Shown: positions 10,486 through 19,034 of the stretch, piece by piece | Layout: the number at the start of each line of letters is the position of its first letter | Position numbering within the stretch: position 1 is the first letter of the stretch | Origin: Taklimakanibacter sp049323275 | GTDB taxonomy: Bacteria; Pseudomonadota; Alphaproteobacteria; Rhizobiales; Aestuariivirgaceae | Assembly (NCBI GenBank): GCA_049323275.1 | Contig: JBMOOM010000120.1 | Location: forward strand, 62,001-126,000 | DNA: 64,000 bases | Direction: 5' to 3' | Made by a program: the position numbers and the translations under genes | The notes under the pieces: model-generated | Told to the model about the DNA's origin: nothing | What the model saw: the letters and a program-made list of their open reading frames with translations, nothing else | Database searches by the model: none

Positions 10486-11295
10486 CTAGTCGTGGTCCGA
10501 CATCTTCTCCAGATTCTGGTCGGCGCGGCGGGTTGCGGCCTCGAAACGCTCCTCCATCGTCTGCATGTTCTTCTTCGGCTCCTGGTAATAGGCCGTGAGC
10601 TTGAGCAGCTTGACGAAGGTCGAGTTGAGGGCGCGGCCCCAGAACCGCATCGGGCGGTCGAAGTCGAACAGCAGGATGACGCGTTCTTCGTCGGTGTCGT
10701 TCCACACTTCGTGGTCATAGGTGTCGTCGAAGACGAAGATCTCGCCCGGGCGCCACACCTGGATCTTGTCGCCGACGCGGATGCGGCATTTATCGGCGTC
10801 CTTCGGGATGATGAGACCCAGATGCGAGCGCAGGATGCCCTTGGTGACGCCGCGATGCGCCGGAATGTGATAGCCTGGCCCCAGGATCGAGAACCAGGCG
10901 GTCTGCAGATTGGGAATGCTCTCGAGGATCTTGGTGGTGAGCGGCGCCTGCTTGCAGTTCTTCTCGAGCTTGTCGCCGAATCCGAAGAGAATGAAGGTGC
11001 GCCAGTTGTTGCCCTTGGCGATGCGCATCTGGTCGGGCGACACGTCCTGGAACAAGGGCACGGCTTCGCGGTGCTTGAGGATCTCGACGACTTCGGCGCG
11101 GATGCCTTCCCAATTGTCGACGAAGGGCTTGAGGAAGGGGAAATCCTTATTGTCATGGATGGGCATGTCGCCCACCAGGGACTGACGCCCGAGGAAGTCG
11201 GCAAGGCTGCGGATCAGATTCTTGCCGAACCGCTTGACCTTCTTGCGGCGTTCCTTCTTGAGCTTCTCGCCGAGCGAAATCTCGGTATTGGCCAT
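10486..11295 (-). CDS. Aspartyl/asparaginyl beta-hydroxylase-fold dioxygenase, LpxO-like
   Basis: Fe(II)/2-oxoglutarate dioxygenase of the aspartyl beta-hydroxylase fold, 269 aa. An in-frame ATG 18 bases upstream overlaps the ribosome site; AGAGGA five bases before 11295 supports the later start. The iron ligands are likely the His in HIPAHRG and the His in DTYDHEVWN, and the Arg in EERVILLFD should bind 2-oxoglutarate. LpxO members hydroxylate the secondary acyl chain of lipid A, which is a plausible role. The N-terminus is Lys/Arg-rich with no clear membrane anchor, unlike classical LpxO, so the substrate is open. Confidence 0.75.
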   Translation of the reverse strand: MANTEISLGEKLKKERRKKVKRFGKNLIRSLADFLGRQSLVGDMPIHDNKDFPFLKPFVDNWEGIRAEVVEILKHREAVPLFQDVSPDQMRIAKGNNWRTFILFGFGDKLEKNCKQAPLTTKILESIPNLQTAWFSILGPGYHIPAHRGVTKGILRSHLGLIIPKDADKCRIRVGDKIQVWRPGEIFVFDDTYDHEVWNDTDEERVILLFDFDRPMRFWGRALNSTFVKLLKLTAYYQEPKKNMQTMEERFEAATRRADQNLEKMSDHD

Positions 11296-11454
11296 TACAA
11301 TCCTCTTAACCAATGAAGGGTGACCTTACGGACTCCCTCCCTAGAACATTCCACCCGGATTTTCACCTTATCTTGTGTAACGGATGTTGGCTCGGGCTGG
11401 CTTCGTGCTGGCTCTGGCGCTATGGGAAGTCCGTTGACGAGGATATTTAGGCAA

Positions 11455-12660
11455 ATGTGGGTCAGAACGCAACTCAAGATCGGATGGCTGGATCTTCTCG
11501 CCGGAGCTTGGAATTGTTTTAAATCCAATGATCGCGAGGCCTTGCGGCGCTCGGTCGAAGGCTTCTTCGCCGACAATGACGATACGATCGCCGCCTATTC
11601 GGTGCGCTCGGGATTCGACCTCCTGATCCAGGCGCTCGACCTCAAGCCCGGCGATGAAGTCATCTTCTCGGCTCTCAATGTCCGCGGCATGGTCCGGGTG
11701 GTGCGCGATGCCGGCCTGGTGCCGGTTCCGGTCGATCTCGACCTCGGTTCCATGGGGCCCAATCTCGAAAGACTCGAGAAGGTCATTACGCCACGTTCAC
11801 GTGTCTTCGTGGCGGCGCATCTCTTCGGCGCGCGGCTCGACCTCGACCCGCTGTTCGAGCTCGTCCGTTCCAAGGGTATCGTCGCGGTCGAAGACTGCGC
11901 CCAGGCCTTCAACGGCAGGGCCTATCCGGGCAGCAGCAAGGCCGATCTGAGCCTGTTCTCCTTCGGGCCGATCAAGACCTCGACGGCGCTCGGCGGTGCG
12001 CTCATCCGGGTGCGCGACGACAAACTGCGCGGCCGCATGCGGGCCATCCAGGCCAACTATCCGGTGCAGCCCGACAAGAAGCATCTGAAGCGCATCTTCC
12101 AGTTCATGGGGCTCAAGATCGTCACCTCCCGACCGGTGCTGGGCGCCATCTACAGGTATTACCATTCACGCGGCCAGGACTATGAGGACTCGCTCGCCGA
12201 CAAGGTGCGCGACGTGGCGCCGCTCAAGACCGCGAAGAACCTGCGGTTCCAGCCATCAACCGCCATGCTGGCCCTGCTCAGCCGCCGGCTCGAGGAATTC
12301 GACATCCAGGACATCCGTGTGCGGACCACCAAGGGCGAGAAACTGCGCGATCTGATCCAAGGCTCGGTCGCCATGCCGGCGCAGGCCAATATGCATCACG
12401 ACTATTGGGTGTTCCCGCTCCTGGTGGACGAGCCGCGGAAATTCATCGACGGGCTTCGGGCCGAGGGCTTCGATGCCGCCGACCTGCCGCGCTCGCAGCA
12501 CATCGCCGCCCCCAAGGACCGGCCCGAGCTCGAGCCGCAGACGGCGGCGGGCGTGATGCGCGATCTGGTGGTCATTCCCTGCTACGACACGATGCCGGAC
12601 GAGGAACTGGCGCGCCAGGCCGAGGTCATCAAGCGACTGGCGGCGAAGCCGGCGGCCTGA
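11455..12660 (+). CDS. DegT/DnrJ/EryC1/StrS-family PLP aminotransferase
   Basis: Sugar-aminotransferase fold. The reading frame is open from 11320, but ATG 11455 follows GAGG (11439-11442) and yields 401 aa beginning MWVRTQLKIGW. The PLP-binding lysine is in SFGPIKTSTALGG, and VEDCAQAF is the family's cofactor-contact segment. Several family hallmarks are diverged, e.g. RSGFDLLIQAL instead of the common SGTxAL, so it may work on a less usual substrate such as a keto-sugar or lipid-linked sugar. It is transcribed away from the LpxO-like gene across 159 bases. No pathway partners are adjacent. Confidence 0.78.
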   Translation: MWVRTQLKIGWLDLLAGAWNCFKSNDREALRRSVEGFFADNDDTIAAYSVRSGFDLLIQALDLKPGDEVIFSALNVRGMVRVVRDAGLVPVPVDLDLGSMGPNLERLEKVITPRSRVFVAAHLFGARLDLDPLFELVRSKGIVAVEDCAQAFNGRAYPGSSKADLSLFSFGPIKTSTALGGALIRVRDDKLRGRMRAIQANYPVQPDKKHLKRIFQFMGLKIVTSRPVLGAIYRYYHSRGQDYEDSLADKVRDVAPLKTAKNLRFQPSTAMLALLSRRLEEFDIQDIRVRTTKGEKLRDLIQGSVAMPAQANMHHDYWVFPLLVDEPRKFIDGLRAEGFDAADLPRSQHIAAPKDRPELEPQTAAGVMRDLVVIPCYDTMPDEELARQAEVIKRLAAKPAA

Positions 12661-12733
12661 AATAGGCTGAATCAATTCAGTAATTTAGTGGCATTTGCGC
12701 AGAAATCGCGTGAATTTAATGGCGGCAGATGCC

Positions 12734-12787
12734 TGTCAAATCACAGGCGTCTTCTGTCAAGCCGCTTCCGGTCCTGGGGCCTAGGGT
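12734..12787 (+). promoter_or_regulatory. Tandem AraC-type operator plus -10 element, microcompartment operon A
   Basis: TGTCAA at 12734-12739 and again at 12755-12760 (21-base period); CCTAG at 12780-12784, 25 bases after the second half-site begins; -10-like TAGGGT at 12782-12787. The same three parts at identical spacing precede 16382 and 26606. The second half-site would cover the -35 region, as expected for a class II activator. Predicted transcription start is near 12794, leaving a ~30-base leader with GGAG at 12811. An extra inverted pair GCCTGT (12731-12736)/ACAGGC (12743-12748) overlaps the first half-site. Confidence 0.75.
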
Positions 12788-12823
12788 GCCAGCAGACAGA
12801 AATCTCCCTTGGAGCCACGCCCG

Positions 12824-14134
12824 ATGAGCAAGGAAAAAGACGACTTCATCGCAAGGTCGAAGCAGTTCTGGAATCCCGGCAAGACCTCGGACTGGCAGCG
12901 CATGGGCGTCGATCTCGTCATCGACCGGCGCGAGGCCTATTACCTCTGGGACGTCGACGGGCGCCGGCTGATCGACGTCCATCTCAATGGCGGCACCTAT
13001 TCGCTGGGCCACCGCAACCCGGAAGTGGTCGAGGCGGTGCGCGAGGGCATGGCCTATTTCGATATCGGCAACCACCATTTCCCCTCGATCATGCGCACCC
13101 ATGTGGCCGAGATGCTGGAACGGCTGACGCCCGCCGGCCTCAAGCGCACGATCTTCGCCTCGGGCGGGGCCGAAGCGATCGACATCGCGCTCAAGAGTTC
13201 CCGCAACGCCACCAAGCGGCGCAAGATCATCTGCATCGAGCGCTGCTATCACGGCCATACCGGTATCGCGGTGCAGGTCGGCGATGACCGCTTCTCCAAG
13301 CTCTTCCTGTCGGACGCCTCGCCCCAGGACGTGGTCAAGGTGCCGTTCAACGATCTCGAGCGCATGCTGGAAGCCATCGCGGTCGGCGATGCGGCCTGCG
13401 TGATCATGGAGACGATCCCGGCGACCTATGGCTTCCCGATGCCGAAGCCCGGCTATCTCAAGGCCATCAAGGCCGCCTGCGAGAAGGTCGGCACGCTTTA
13501 CATCGCGGACGAGGTGCAGACCGGCCTGATGCGCACCGGCGAGATGTGGGGCATCGAGACCTATGGGGTCAATCCCGACATCCTGGTCACCGGCAAGGGA
13601 CTGTCCGGCGGCATCTATCCGATCGCCGCGGTGGTGGTGAGCGAGAAGGCCGGCCAGTGGCTGAGCGAGGACGGCTTCGGCCATATGTCGAGCTTCGGCG
13701 GCGCCGAGCTCGGCTGTCTCGCGGCGGCCAAGGTCCTGGAGATCTGCTCGCGCCCCGAGACACGCTCGCAGGTCCATTACATCTCGGCCTATCTGGCCAA
13801 CGGCCTGCGCCAGGTGCAGGCGAACTATCCCGAATTCTTCACCGGCATCCGCCAGCGCGGCGTCGTCATGGGACTCGAATTCAACCATGACCAGGGCGCG
13901 GTCTATGTGATGAAGCATCTCTATCAGAACGGCATCTGGGCGATCTTCTCGACCCTCGACAAGCGCGTGCTGCAGTTCAAGCCCGGCATTCTGATCGACC
14001 GCGAGATGTGCGACGAGATCCTGACCCGCCTCGACACGTCGGTGGCTCTGGCGCAGGCCGAGCTTTTCGGCGGCCGCGTCCGCAGCTATATGACGACGTC
14101 CAAACCCTCCTATTCGCGGCAGTCGGCGGCCTGA
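12824..14134 (+). CDS. Class III PLP aminotransferase-fold enzyme, probable amino-alcohol-phosphate phospho-lyase
   Basis: PLP enzyme of the class III aminotransferase fold, 436 aa; ATG 12824 follows GGAG at 12811-12814. The cofactor lysine is Lys258 in VTGKGLSGG, and the PLP-phosphate region is SGGAEAIDIALK. In RMM/aminoacetone microcompartment loci this fold is a phospho-lyase that turns 1-amino-2-propanol O-phosphate into propionaldehyde, ammonia and phosphate rather than a transaminase. The next gene, three bases downstream, is the matching kinase, which supports that reading. Ethanolamine phosphate (giving acetaldehyde) is the main alternative substrate. No encapsulation peptide is obvious, although the Ser-rich tail after residue 420 is unassigned. 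Confidence 0.85.
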   Translation: MSKEKDDFIARSKQFWNPGKTSDWQRMGVDLVIDRREAYYLWDVDGRRLIDVHLNGGTYSLGHRNPEVVEAVREGMAYFDIGNHHFPSIMRTHVAEMLERLTPAGLKRTIFASGGAEAIDIALKSSRNATKRRKIICIERCYHGHTGIAVQVGDDRFSKLFLSDASPQDVVKVPFNDLERMLEAIAVGDAACVIMETIPATYGFPMPKPGYLKAIKAACEKVGTLYIADEVQTGLMRTGEMWGIETYGVNPDILVTGKGLSGGIYPIAAVVVSEKAGQWLSEDGFGHMSSFGGAELGCLAAAKVLEICSRPETRSQVHYISAYLANGLRQVQANYPEFFTGIRQRGVVMGLEFNHDQGAVYVMKHLYQNGIWAIFSTLDKRVLQFKPGILIDREMCDEILTRLDTSVALAQAELFGGRVRSYMTTSKPSYSRQSAA

Positions 14135-14137
14135 TAC

Positions 14138-15136
14138 ATGTCAGCATCGGATACGCTTACCCATCAGCAGAAGCTCGACCAGCTGCAGCGTATCGCCGAT
14201 GCGGCGCTCGAGGCCTATGATCTGCCGGCGGACGCCAAGGCCACGATGATCAACCTGTCGGAGAACGCGACCTATCGCGTCGACGGCGGGGGCAGGAAAT
14301 GGGCGCTGCGCGTCCATCGCGAAGGCTATCATTCGAAGACCGCCATCGGCTCCGAGCTCGCCTGGCTGCAGGCCTTGCGCCAGGACGGCGCCGTCATCAC
14401 GCCGGTGCCGATCAAGGGCCGCAACGGCGAAATCATTCAGACCGTCATGCTGCCTGGTCTCACGGCCCGCCATGCGGTTCTGTTCGACTGGGAGACGGGC
14501 GCCGAGCCTTCCGAGGCCGAGCTGCTCGGCCCCTTCGAGGTCCTGGGGGCGGCCACAGCGCGCATGCACCAGCATGCGCGGCAGTGGCGGCGGCCCGGAA
14601 ATTTCGAGCGCATGACCTGGGACTTCGACGGCGCCTTCGGCAAGGTGCAGCATTGGGGGTCATGGCGCGACGGCATGGGGCTCGACGCCGAAAAGACGAA
14701 GCTCTTTCAGCGCACCGTCGACCTCATGGCGAAACGGCTCCAGGCCTTCGGCAAGGGGCCCGAGCGCTACGGCCTCATTCATTGCGACATGCGGCTCGCC
14801 AATCTCCTGATCGATGGCGAGGAAACCAAGGTCATCGATTTCGACGATTGCGGCTTCAGCTGGTATCTCTATGACGGTGCGACGGCGCTGTCCTTCATCG
14901 AGCATCGCCCCGACGTGCCGGAGCTGATCGCGTCCTGGGTCAAGGGCTATCGCAGCGTGCTGCCGCTGCCGGCCGAGGACGAGCACGAGATTCCGACTTT
15001 CGTGATGTTCCGCCGGCTGCTGCTGGTCGCCTGGATCGGCTCGCATGCCGAAACCGATCTCGCCAAATCGCTGGGCGTCCCCTATACGCGCGACACCGTC
15101 GCCTTGTGCGAAGATTATCTAAGGCGGTACGGCTAA
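14138..15136 (+). CDS. Aminoglycoside phosphotransferase-family kinase, probable 1-amino-2-propanol kinase
   Basis: ATP-dependent small-molecule kinase of the APH/choline-kinase fold, 332 aa. The catalytic loop is HCDMRLAN, with His215, Asp217 and Asn222, and the Mg-binding segment is VIDFDDCG near residue 235. By analogy with the RMM microcompartment kinase it phosphorylates an amino alcohol, so the phospho-lyase can eliminate phosphate and ammonia. It starts 3 bases after the phospho-lyase, a two-gene operon. Its 3' end overlaps the convergent araC-type gene by 4 bases. Homoserine or ethanolamine kinase activity cannot be excluded from sequence. Confidence 0.85.
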   Translation: MSASDTLTHQQKLDQLQRIADAALEAYDLPADAKATMINLSENATYRVDGGGRKWALRVHREGYHSKTAIGSELAWLQALRQDGAVITPVPIKGRNGEIIQTVMLPGLTARHAVLFDWETGAEPSEAELLGPFEVLGAATARMHQHARQWRRPGNFERMTWDFDGAFGKVQHWGSWRDGMGLDAEKTKLFQRTVDLMAKRLQAFGKGPERYGLIHCDMRLANLLIDGEETKVIDFDDCGFSWYLYDGATALSFIEHRPDVPELIASWVKGYRSVLPLPAEDEHEIPTFVMFRRLLLVAWIGSHAETDLAKSLGVPYTRDTVALCEDYLRRYG

Positions 15137-16164
15137 ACCGCGTGCTGGGCGCGATAGGCGCGCGGCGAGGCGCCGGTCCAGCGATGGAAGGCGCGCGAGA
15201 AGGCCGACAGTTCCGAATAGCCGAGCAGGAAGGCGATCTCCGAGAAAGGGAGCTCGCGCTGGCGCACATAAACAAGCGCCAGGTCGCGGCGCGTCTCCTC
15301 GACCAGATCCTTGTAATTCAGATTATCACGGGCGAGCTCACGCTGGATCGTGGCGGGCGAGGCCTTGATCGCCTCCGCCACGCTTTCGAGCGCCGGATAA
15401 CCCTCGGCGAGGCGGGCGCGCACCGCCGAGCGGATCTGGTCCCTCAGGGTCTGACGCGGCACCGGCCTGGTGCCGACGCTCATCAGGCACATGCGGGTGA
15501 TCGACAGAAGCTTGAGATCGGGCGCCGGCATCGGGCGCTGGAAAAGATCGCGCTTGAAGACGAGCGCATTGGTCGACTGCGAGAAATAGACCGGCGCATC
15601 GAAGGCGCTTTCGTGCTCGCGCCAGGCCTCGGGCTTGGGGTGCTCGAAATGGACTTCTTCCGGCGCCCAGCTAGCCCCCAGGCATTCGCGGATGATGTTG
15701 AGGAACATGCCGAGAGAGAGCTCGGCGTCCTGGCGGCGGGCCAGAATATCGGGCATGCGGATCTGGTATTCGAGGCGCACCAGGCCATTGCCGCCATCGG
15801 CGATCGCCATATGGGTGGATTGCTGATGCAGGGCGAACAGGCCGACGAAATTCTCGAGCGCCGCGCCGAGGGTGGGCGAGGAGACGGCGGTATAGCCGAT
15901 GAGGCCCAGATCGCGCGGCTTGAAGCCATTGCCGAACCATAGGCCGAAATTGGGATTGCCGGTGTTGCGGGCCGCTTCCTCGAAGAGCGAGCAGAAGGCC
16001 GCCAGCTCAAGGCTCAGGGTCGGCTGGCCGACGCAGGAGGGATCGACGCCCGCCTCGCCGCAGACCCGGTCGATATCGCCGCCATAACGGGCTACGTGAT
16101 CGGTGAGGCCGGTGGCGGCGGAGGCCAGGATTCCCGGATTGGCGCTGTCTTCCCTCGGCTGCAT
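15133..16164 (-). CDS. AraC-family transcriptional regulator of the microcompartment regulon
   Basis: 343 aa regulator with an N-terminal ligand-sensing domain of the arabinose-binding/OruR type (residues ~20-200, e.g. NPNFGLWFGNGFKPRDLGLIG) and a C-terminal double helix-turn-helix. The second HTH ends in the AraC signature FSEIAFLLGYSELSAFSRAF followed by WTGASPRAYR. It is sandwiched between the kinase and the aldehyde dehydrogenase and diverges from the latter. The shared tandem 21-base-spaced half-sites in three nearby promoters fit binding by its two HTH motifs, so it probably activates the regulon in response to the amino alcohol or a breakdown product. Confidence 0.9.
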   Translation of the reverse strand: MQPREDSANPGILASAATGLTDHVARYGGDIDRVCGEAGVDPSCVGQPTLSLELAAFCSLFEEAARNTGNPNFGLWFGNGFKPRDLGLIGYTAVSSPTLGAALENFVGLFALHQQSTHMAIADGGNGLVRLEYQIRMPDILARRQDAELSLGMFLNIIRECLGASWAPEEVHFEHPKPEAWREHESAFDAPVYFSQSTNALVFKRDLFQRPMPAPDLKLLSITRMCLMSVGTRPVPRQTLRDQIRSAVRARLAEGYPALESVAEAIKASPATIQRELARDNLNYKDLVEETRRDLALVYVRQRELPFSEIAFLLGYSELSAFSRAFHRWTGASPRAYRAQHAV

Positions 16165-16267
16165 GACGAGCCTCTTGTGTTCTTGGGCCGCAGGGTGGCA
16201 CGGAAAGGACCGTGAGGCAACTTCACATCGCCTTGATCCTTAAAATAGGGGACATGATAAAGTGAAT

Positions 16268-16286
16268 AACAGAAAATTTTTCTGTT
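16268..16286. promoter_or_regulatory. Perfect 19-base palindrome in araC/aldehyde dehydrogenase spacer
   Basis: AACAGAAAA (16268-16276), T, TTTTCTGTT (16278-16286), in the AT-rich part of the 217-base divergent spacer. Too tight a centre for a normal hairpin, so a dimeric repressor site is more likely. A TATACT hexamer follows at 16290-16295. Confidence 0.5.
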
Positions 16287-16321
16287 GTTTATACTGTCCC
16301 TGAATTATTTCCGGAGACTGA

Positions 16322-16375
16322 TGTCAAGCTGACCGCATGTGGTGTCAAGCCGGGCTTGCGGGGATGGCCTAGCTT
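16322..16375 (+). promoter_or_regulatory. Tandem AraC-type operator plus -10 element, shell operon
   Basis: TGTCAA at 16322-16327 and 16343-16348 (21-base period), CCTAG at 16368-16372 (25 bases after the second half-site begins), -10-like TAGCTT at 16370-16375. Only six bases separate the -10 from the ATG at 16382, so transcription would start at or next to the start codon. Confidence 0.78.
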
Positions 16376-16381
16376 GGCGTC

Positions 16382-17956
16382 ATGGCCATACATCCCCTTC
16401 TCGAAGACAGAGGCTTCACCGGCTTTCACGCCAAACAGATGGTGGAGAAAGCGCGCTGGGCGGCGGAAGCCTTCTCGGGTCTCAGCCGGCCCGAGGTCCT
16501 GCGCATCGCCAAGGCGGTCGCCGAAGCGGGCTATGCCCAGGCCCAGCGCTACGCCCAATGGGCTGTCGAGGAGACGGGTTTCGGCGTCGTCGAGCACAAG
16601 CTGATCAAGAACCAGGCCTGCTCGCGCGGCCTCTATGAGCTCTACCAGGATCAGGACTTCACCGGCGTCAGGCTCGATGCCGAGCGCAAGATCCTGGAGA
16701 TCGCACGGCCGGCGGGCGTCGTCTTCGCCCTGACGCCCTCGACTAATCCGGTCGCCACCGTCTTCTACAAGATCATGCTGTGTCTCCTGACGCGCAACGC
16801 CATCATCATCTCGCCGCATCCGATGGCCAAGGCCTGCTGCTCCGACGCGGCGAAGCTGCTTGCCAAAGCGGCCGAGGATGCGGGCGCCCCCGACGGCGTC
16901 ATCCAGGTCATCGAGGAGCCGTCGCTGCCGATCGTCGAGACGGTGATGAAGTCGGATCGCATCGATGTGATCCTCGCCACCGGCGGCTCGCCGGTGGTGC
17001 GCGCCGCCTACAGCTCGGGCAATCCCGCCATCGGGGTGGGACCCGGCAATGTGCCGTCCTATGTCGACGAAACGGCCGATGTGGCCGAGGCCGCCAAGGC
17101 GATCACCGAGTCGAAATCCTTCGACAACGGCATTCTGTGCACCAATGAGAGCGCCATCATCGCCCATGGCGCCATCGCCGAGAAGCTGGCGCAGGAGCTC
17201 AAGCGCAATGGCTGCCATATCTGCAGCGAGGAAGAGCGCGACCGGCTCGAGCAGACCTTGTTCCCGAATGGCAAGTTCGACATCTCGGTGATCGGCAAGG
17301 CCGCCGAGCTCATCGCGCAGAAGGCCGGCTTCCGGGTGCCGCCGCGCACCAAGGTGCTGGTGGCGCCGCTCGACCGGATCGGCGACGATTATCCGCTGTC
17401 GCGCGAGAAGCTTTGCCCCGTCATCGGGCTATATGTGGCGGCGACCCGCGATGCGGCGATGATCGCCTGCCGGGCGATGACGCGGCGCTCGGGCGGCGGC
17501 CATTCGGCCTCGATCCATGCGCGCGACCCGCAGATCATCCTGCGCTACGGCGAGGTCATGAATGTCCTGCGCATCAGCGTCAATGTCGGCAACAGCCTCG
17601 GCGCCTCGGGCTTCGAAACGCATCTGGCGCCGACCATGACGATCGGCACCGGCTATTTCGGCAGAAGCTCGGTCGGTGAAAATGTCGAGCCCCGGCATCT
17701 GGTGCAGTGGGTGAAGATGGCCTGGAACAAGGACAACAGGATTCAGATGCCGTCCTTCTCGGCCACCGACCGGGTCGAGAAGCCCAGAATCGGCGCACCG
17801 CCGCGCGGCGACATCGATTACGACTTCGGCAATCATCCCGACGGCGCCGCGAGCGCGGCGGCGCCCGCCCGGCAGACGGCGGGCCAGGATGCCGATATCA
17901 GGGCGGAGATCCGCCGCATCATCCTCGAAGAATTGAAGGAGCTGACGGCGCGCTGA
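16382..17956 (+). CDS. Microcompartment CoA-acylating aldehyde dehydrogenase with C-terminal encapsulation peptide
   Basis: Converts the aldehyde (propionaldehyde or acetaldehyde) plus CoA and NAD+ to acyl-CoA inside the shell. 524 aa. The catalytic Cys is Cys253 in NGILCTNES; PSTNPVATVFYK and GVGPGNVPSYVDE are typical of the PduP/EutE class rather than of hydrolysing dehydrogenases. After the catalytic domain (~470 residues) comes an Ala/Pro/Gly linker and a terminal amphipathic helix (DADIRAEIRRIILEELKEL), the usual encapsulation signal. No ribosome site precedes the ATG, and the predicted promoter implies a leaderless message. The stop overlaps the first BMC-T start by one base. Confidence 0.93.
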   Translation: MAIHPLLEDRGFTGFHAKQMVEKARWAAEAFSGLSRPEVLRIAKAVAEAGYAQAQRYAQWAVEETGFGVVEHKLIKNQACSRGLYELYQDQDFTGVRLDAERKILEIARPAGVVFALTPSTNPVATVFYKIMLCLLTRNAIIISPHPMAKACCSDAAKLLAKAAEDAGAPDGVIQVIEEPSLPIVETVMKSDRIDVILATGGSPVVRAAYSSGNPAIGVGPGNVPSYVDETADVAEAAKAITESKSFDNGILCTNESAIIAHGAIAEKLAQELKRNGCHICSEEERDRLEQTLFPNGKFDISVIGKAAELIAQKAGFRVPPRTKVLVAPLDRIGDDYPLSREKLCPVIGLYVAATRDAAMIACRAMTRRSGGGHSASIHARDPQIILRYGEVMNVLRISVNVGNSLGASGFETHLAPTMTIGTGYFGRSSVGENVEPRHLVQWVKMAWNKDNRIQMPSFSATDRVEKPRIGAPPRGDIDYDFGNHPDGAASAAAPARQTAGQDADIRAEIRRIILEELKELTAR

Positions 17957-18567
17957 TGGCCAAGCTTCGCTCCTATATCTTCATCGACCAGCTGCAGCCC
18001 GGCACCATGTGCTATCTCGGCACCTTCTGCCGTGGCTTCCTGCCGCGCGCCAACATGGCGGCGATCGTCATCGAGGTGGCGCCGGGCCTCGACATCGAGC
18101 CCTTGACCGACATCGCGGTGAAGACCGTCGATGTGAAGCCCGGCATCCTGGTGGTCGAGCGGCAGTTCGGCTATCTCGAATTCCATTCGCATTCGACCGC
18201 CGCGGTGCGGGCCGCCGGCGACGCCATCCTGGCCGAGCTCGGCTCCAGCGAGAAGGACGCGCTCAGACCTGAGATCCTCGCCTCCAAGATCGTCAAGCGC
18301 GTCGACAATTATCATGCGCTGCTGATCAACCGCAACAAGTCGGGCTCGATGATCCTGCCGAGCGAATCGCTCTTCGTGCTGGAGATGCAGCCCGCCGCCT
18401 ATGCCATCCTGGCCGCCAATGAGGCGGAGAAGGCGGCCAATGTCAAAGTGGTCGACTACCGGATGATGGGCGCCACGGGGCGTGTGTATCTCTCGGGGGA
18501 GGAGAGCAACATACGCGCCGCTGCCCGCGCGGCCGAGCAGGCGCTCGAAATGAGGAAAGCGGCATGA
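17956..18567 (+). CDS. BMC-T shell protein, stacked (double-ring) type, first copy
   Basis: Trimeric shell protein with two fused BMC domains, 203 aa. The first domain includes VIEVAPGLDIEPLTDIAVK and VVERQFGYLEFHSHS; the second includes LFVLEMQPAAYAILAANEAE and MGATGRVYLSGEE. This pattern matches the BMC-T subgroup that stacks face to face and carries a large gated pore (as in the Haliangium T2/T3 proteins). It is coupled to the aldehyde dehydrogenase by a TGATG overlap and to the next gene by 4 bases. It likely passes bulky cofactors or the charged substrate. Confidence 0.92.
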   Translation: MAKLRSYIFIDQLQPGTMCYLGTFCRGFLPRANMAAIVIEVAPGLDIEPLTDIAVKTVDVKPGILVVERQFGYLEFHSHSTAAVRAAGDAILAELGSSEKDALRPEILASKIVKRVDNYHALLINRNKSGSMILPSESLFVLEMQPAAYAILAANEAEKAANVKVVDYRMMGATGRVYLSGEESNIRAAARAAEQALEMRKAA

Positions 18568-19034
18568 GCGGCATTTCCTCCAACGAGATCCGGCAACTGG
18601 TGCGGGAAGCCCTGCGCGAATTGCTGCCCGCCGGGAAAGCGAAGCCCGCGACCGGGGGCTCTCTGCTGGCGCGTCTGCGCGCCGCCCTGGTGGAAACAAA
18701 GCCGGCGCCGGTGGAAATCAGGATCGACAGCGGCGCCGATCTCAACGCCTTCGCGCGCGATCTGCTGCAGGCGCAGGAAGACATCAAGCTCGGCCTGCTC
18801 TCGGGCAAGATCCAATTCAGCCTGGCCGGTCGCAACGGGGGTGTGGCGAGTGTCGCTACTCCCGCGCCGCGCGGCCCGCATCAGATTTCCAAGGGCGTGG
18901 TGACCGAGGTCATGGTCACCGAAATCGGCAAGTCACATGACCGTCTGATTATCGGCAAGGGCGTCGTGGTGACGCCGCTGGCGCGCGACAGAGCGCGCGA
19001 GGTGAAGCTTGAAATCGTGAGGGATCGCTCATGA
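18564..19034 (+). CDS. Microcompartment-associated protein of unknown function with N-terminal encapsulation-like helix
   Basis: 156 aa, not a recognised enzyme. Residues 5-21 (SSNEIRQLVREALRELL) are an amphipathic helix resembling the aldehyde dehydrogenase encapsulation tail (shared I-R-x-x-V/I-R spacing), so it is probably lumenal. The middle is Ala/Leu-rich. The last ~50 residues (GVVTEVMVTEI, then IIGKGVVVTPLARDRARE) contain a TP-x-A-R module that recurs in accessory proteins such as EutQ and EutT. It sits between BMC-T and BMC-P, overlapping each by 4 bases, so its dose is tied to the shell. A scaffold that condenses cargo, or an accessory enzyme fragment, are both possible. Confidence 0.8.
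   Translation: MSGISSNEIRQLVREALRELLPAGKAKPATGGSLLARLRAALVETKPAPVEIRIDSGADLNAFARDLLQAQEDIKLGLLSGKIQFSLAGRNGGVASVATPAPRGPHQISKGVVTEVMVTEIGKSHDRLIIGKGVVVTPLARDRAREVKLEIVRDRS

Noticed and set aside
12667..12680. CTGAAT-CA-ATTCAG palindrome after the DegT gene as a terminator
   Set aside because: The two-base loop and AT-rich stem make a weak hairpin, and no U-tract follows.
16322..16348. TTGACA on the minus strand (complement of TGTCAA) as -35 boxes of the araC-type gene
   Set aside because: The repeats point away from genes in that reading at the other sites, no fitting -10 lies at proper distance, and the CCTAG/-10 spacing is conserved only in the gene-ward direction.
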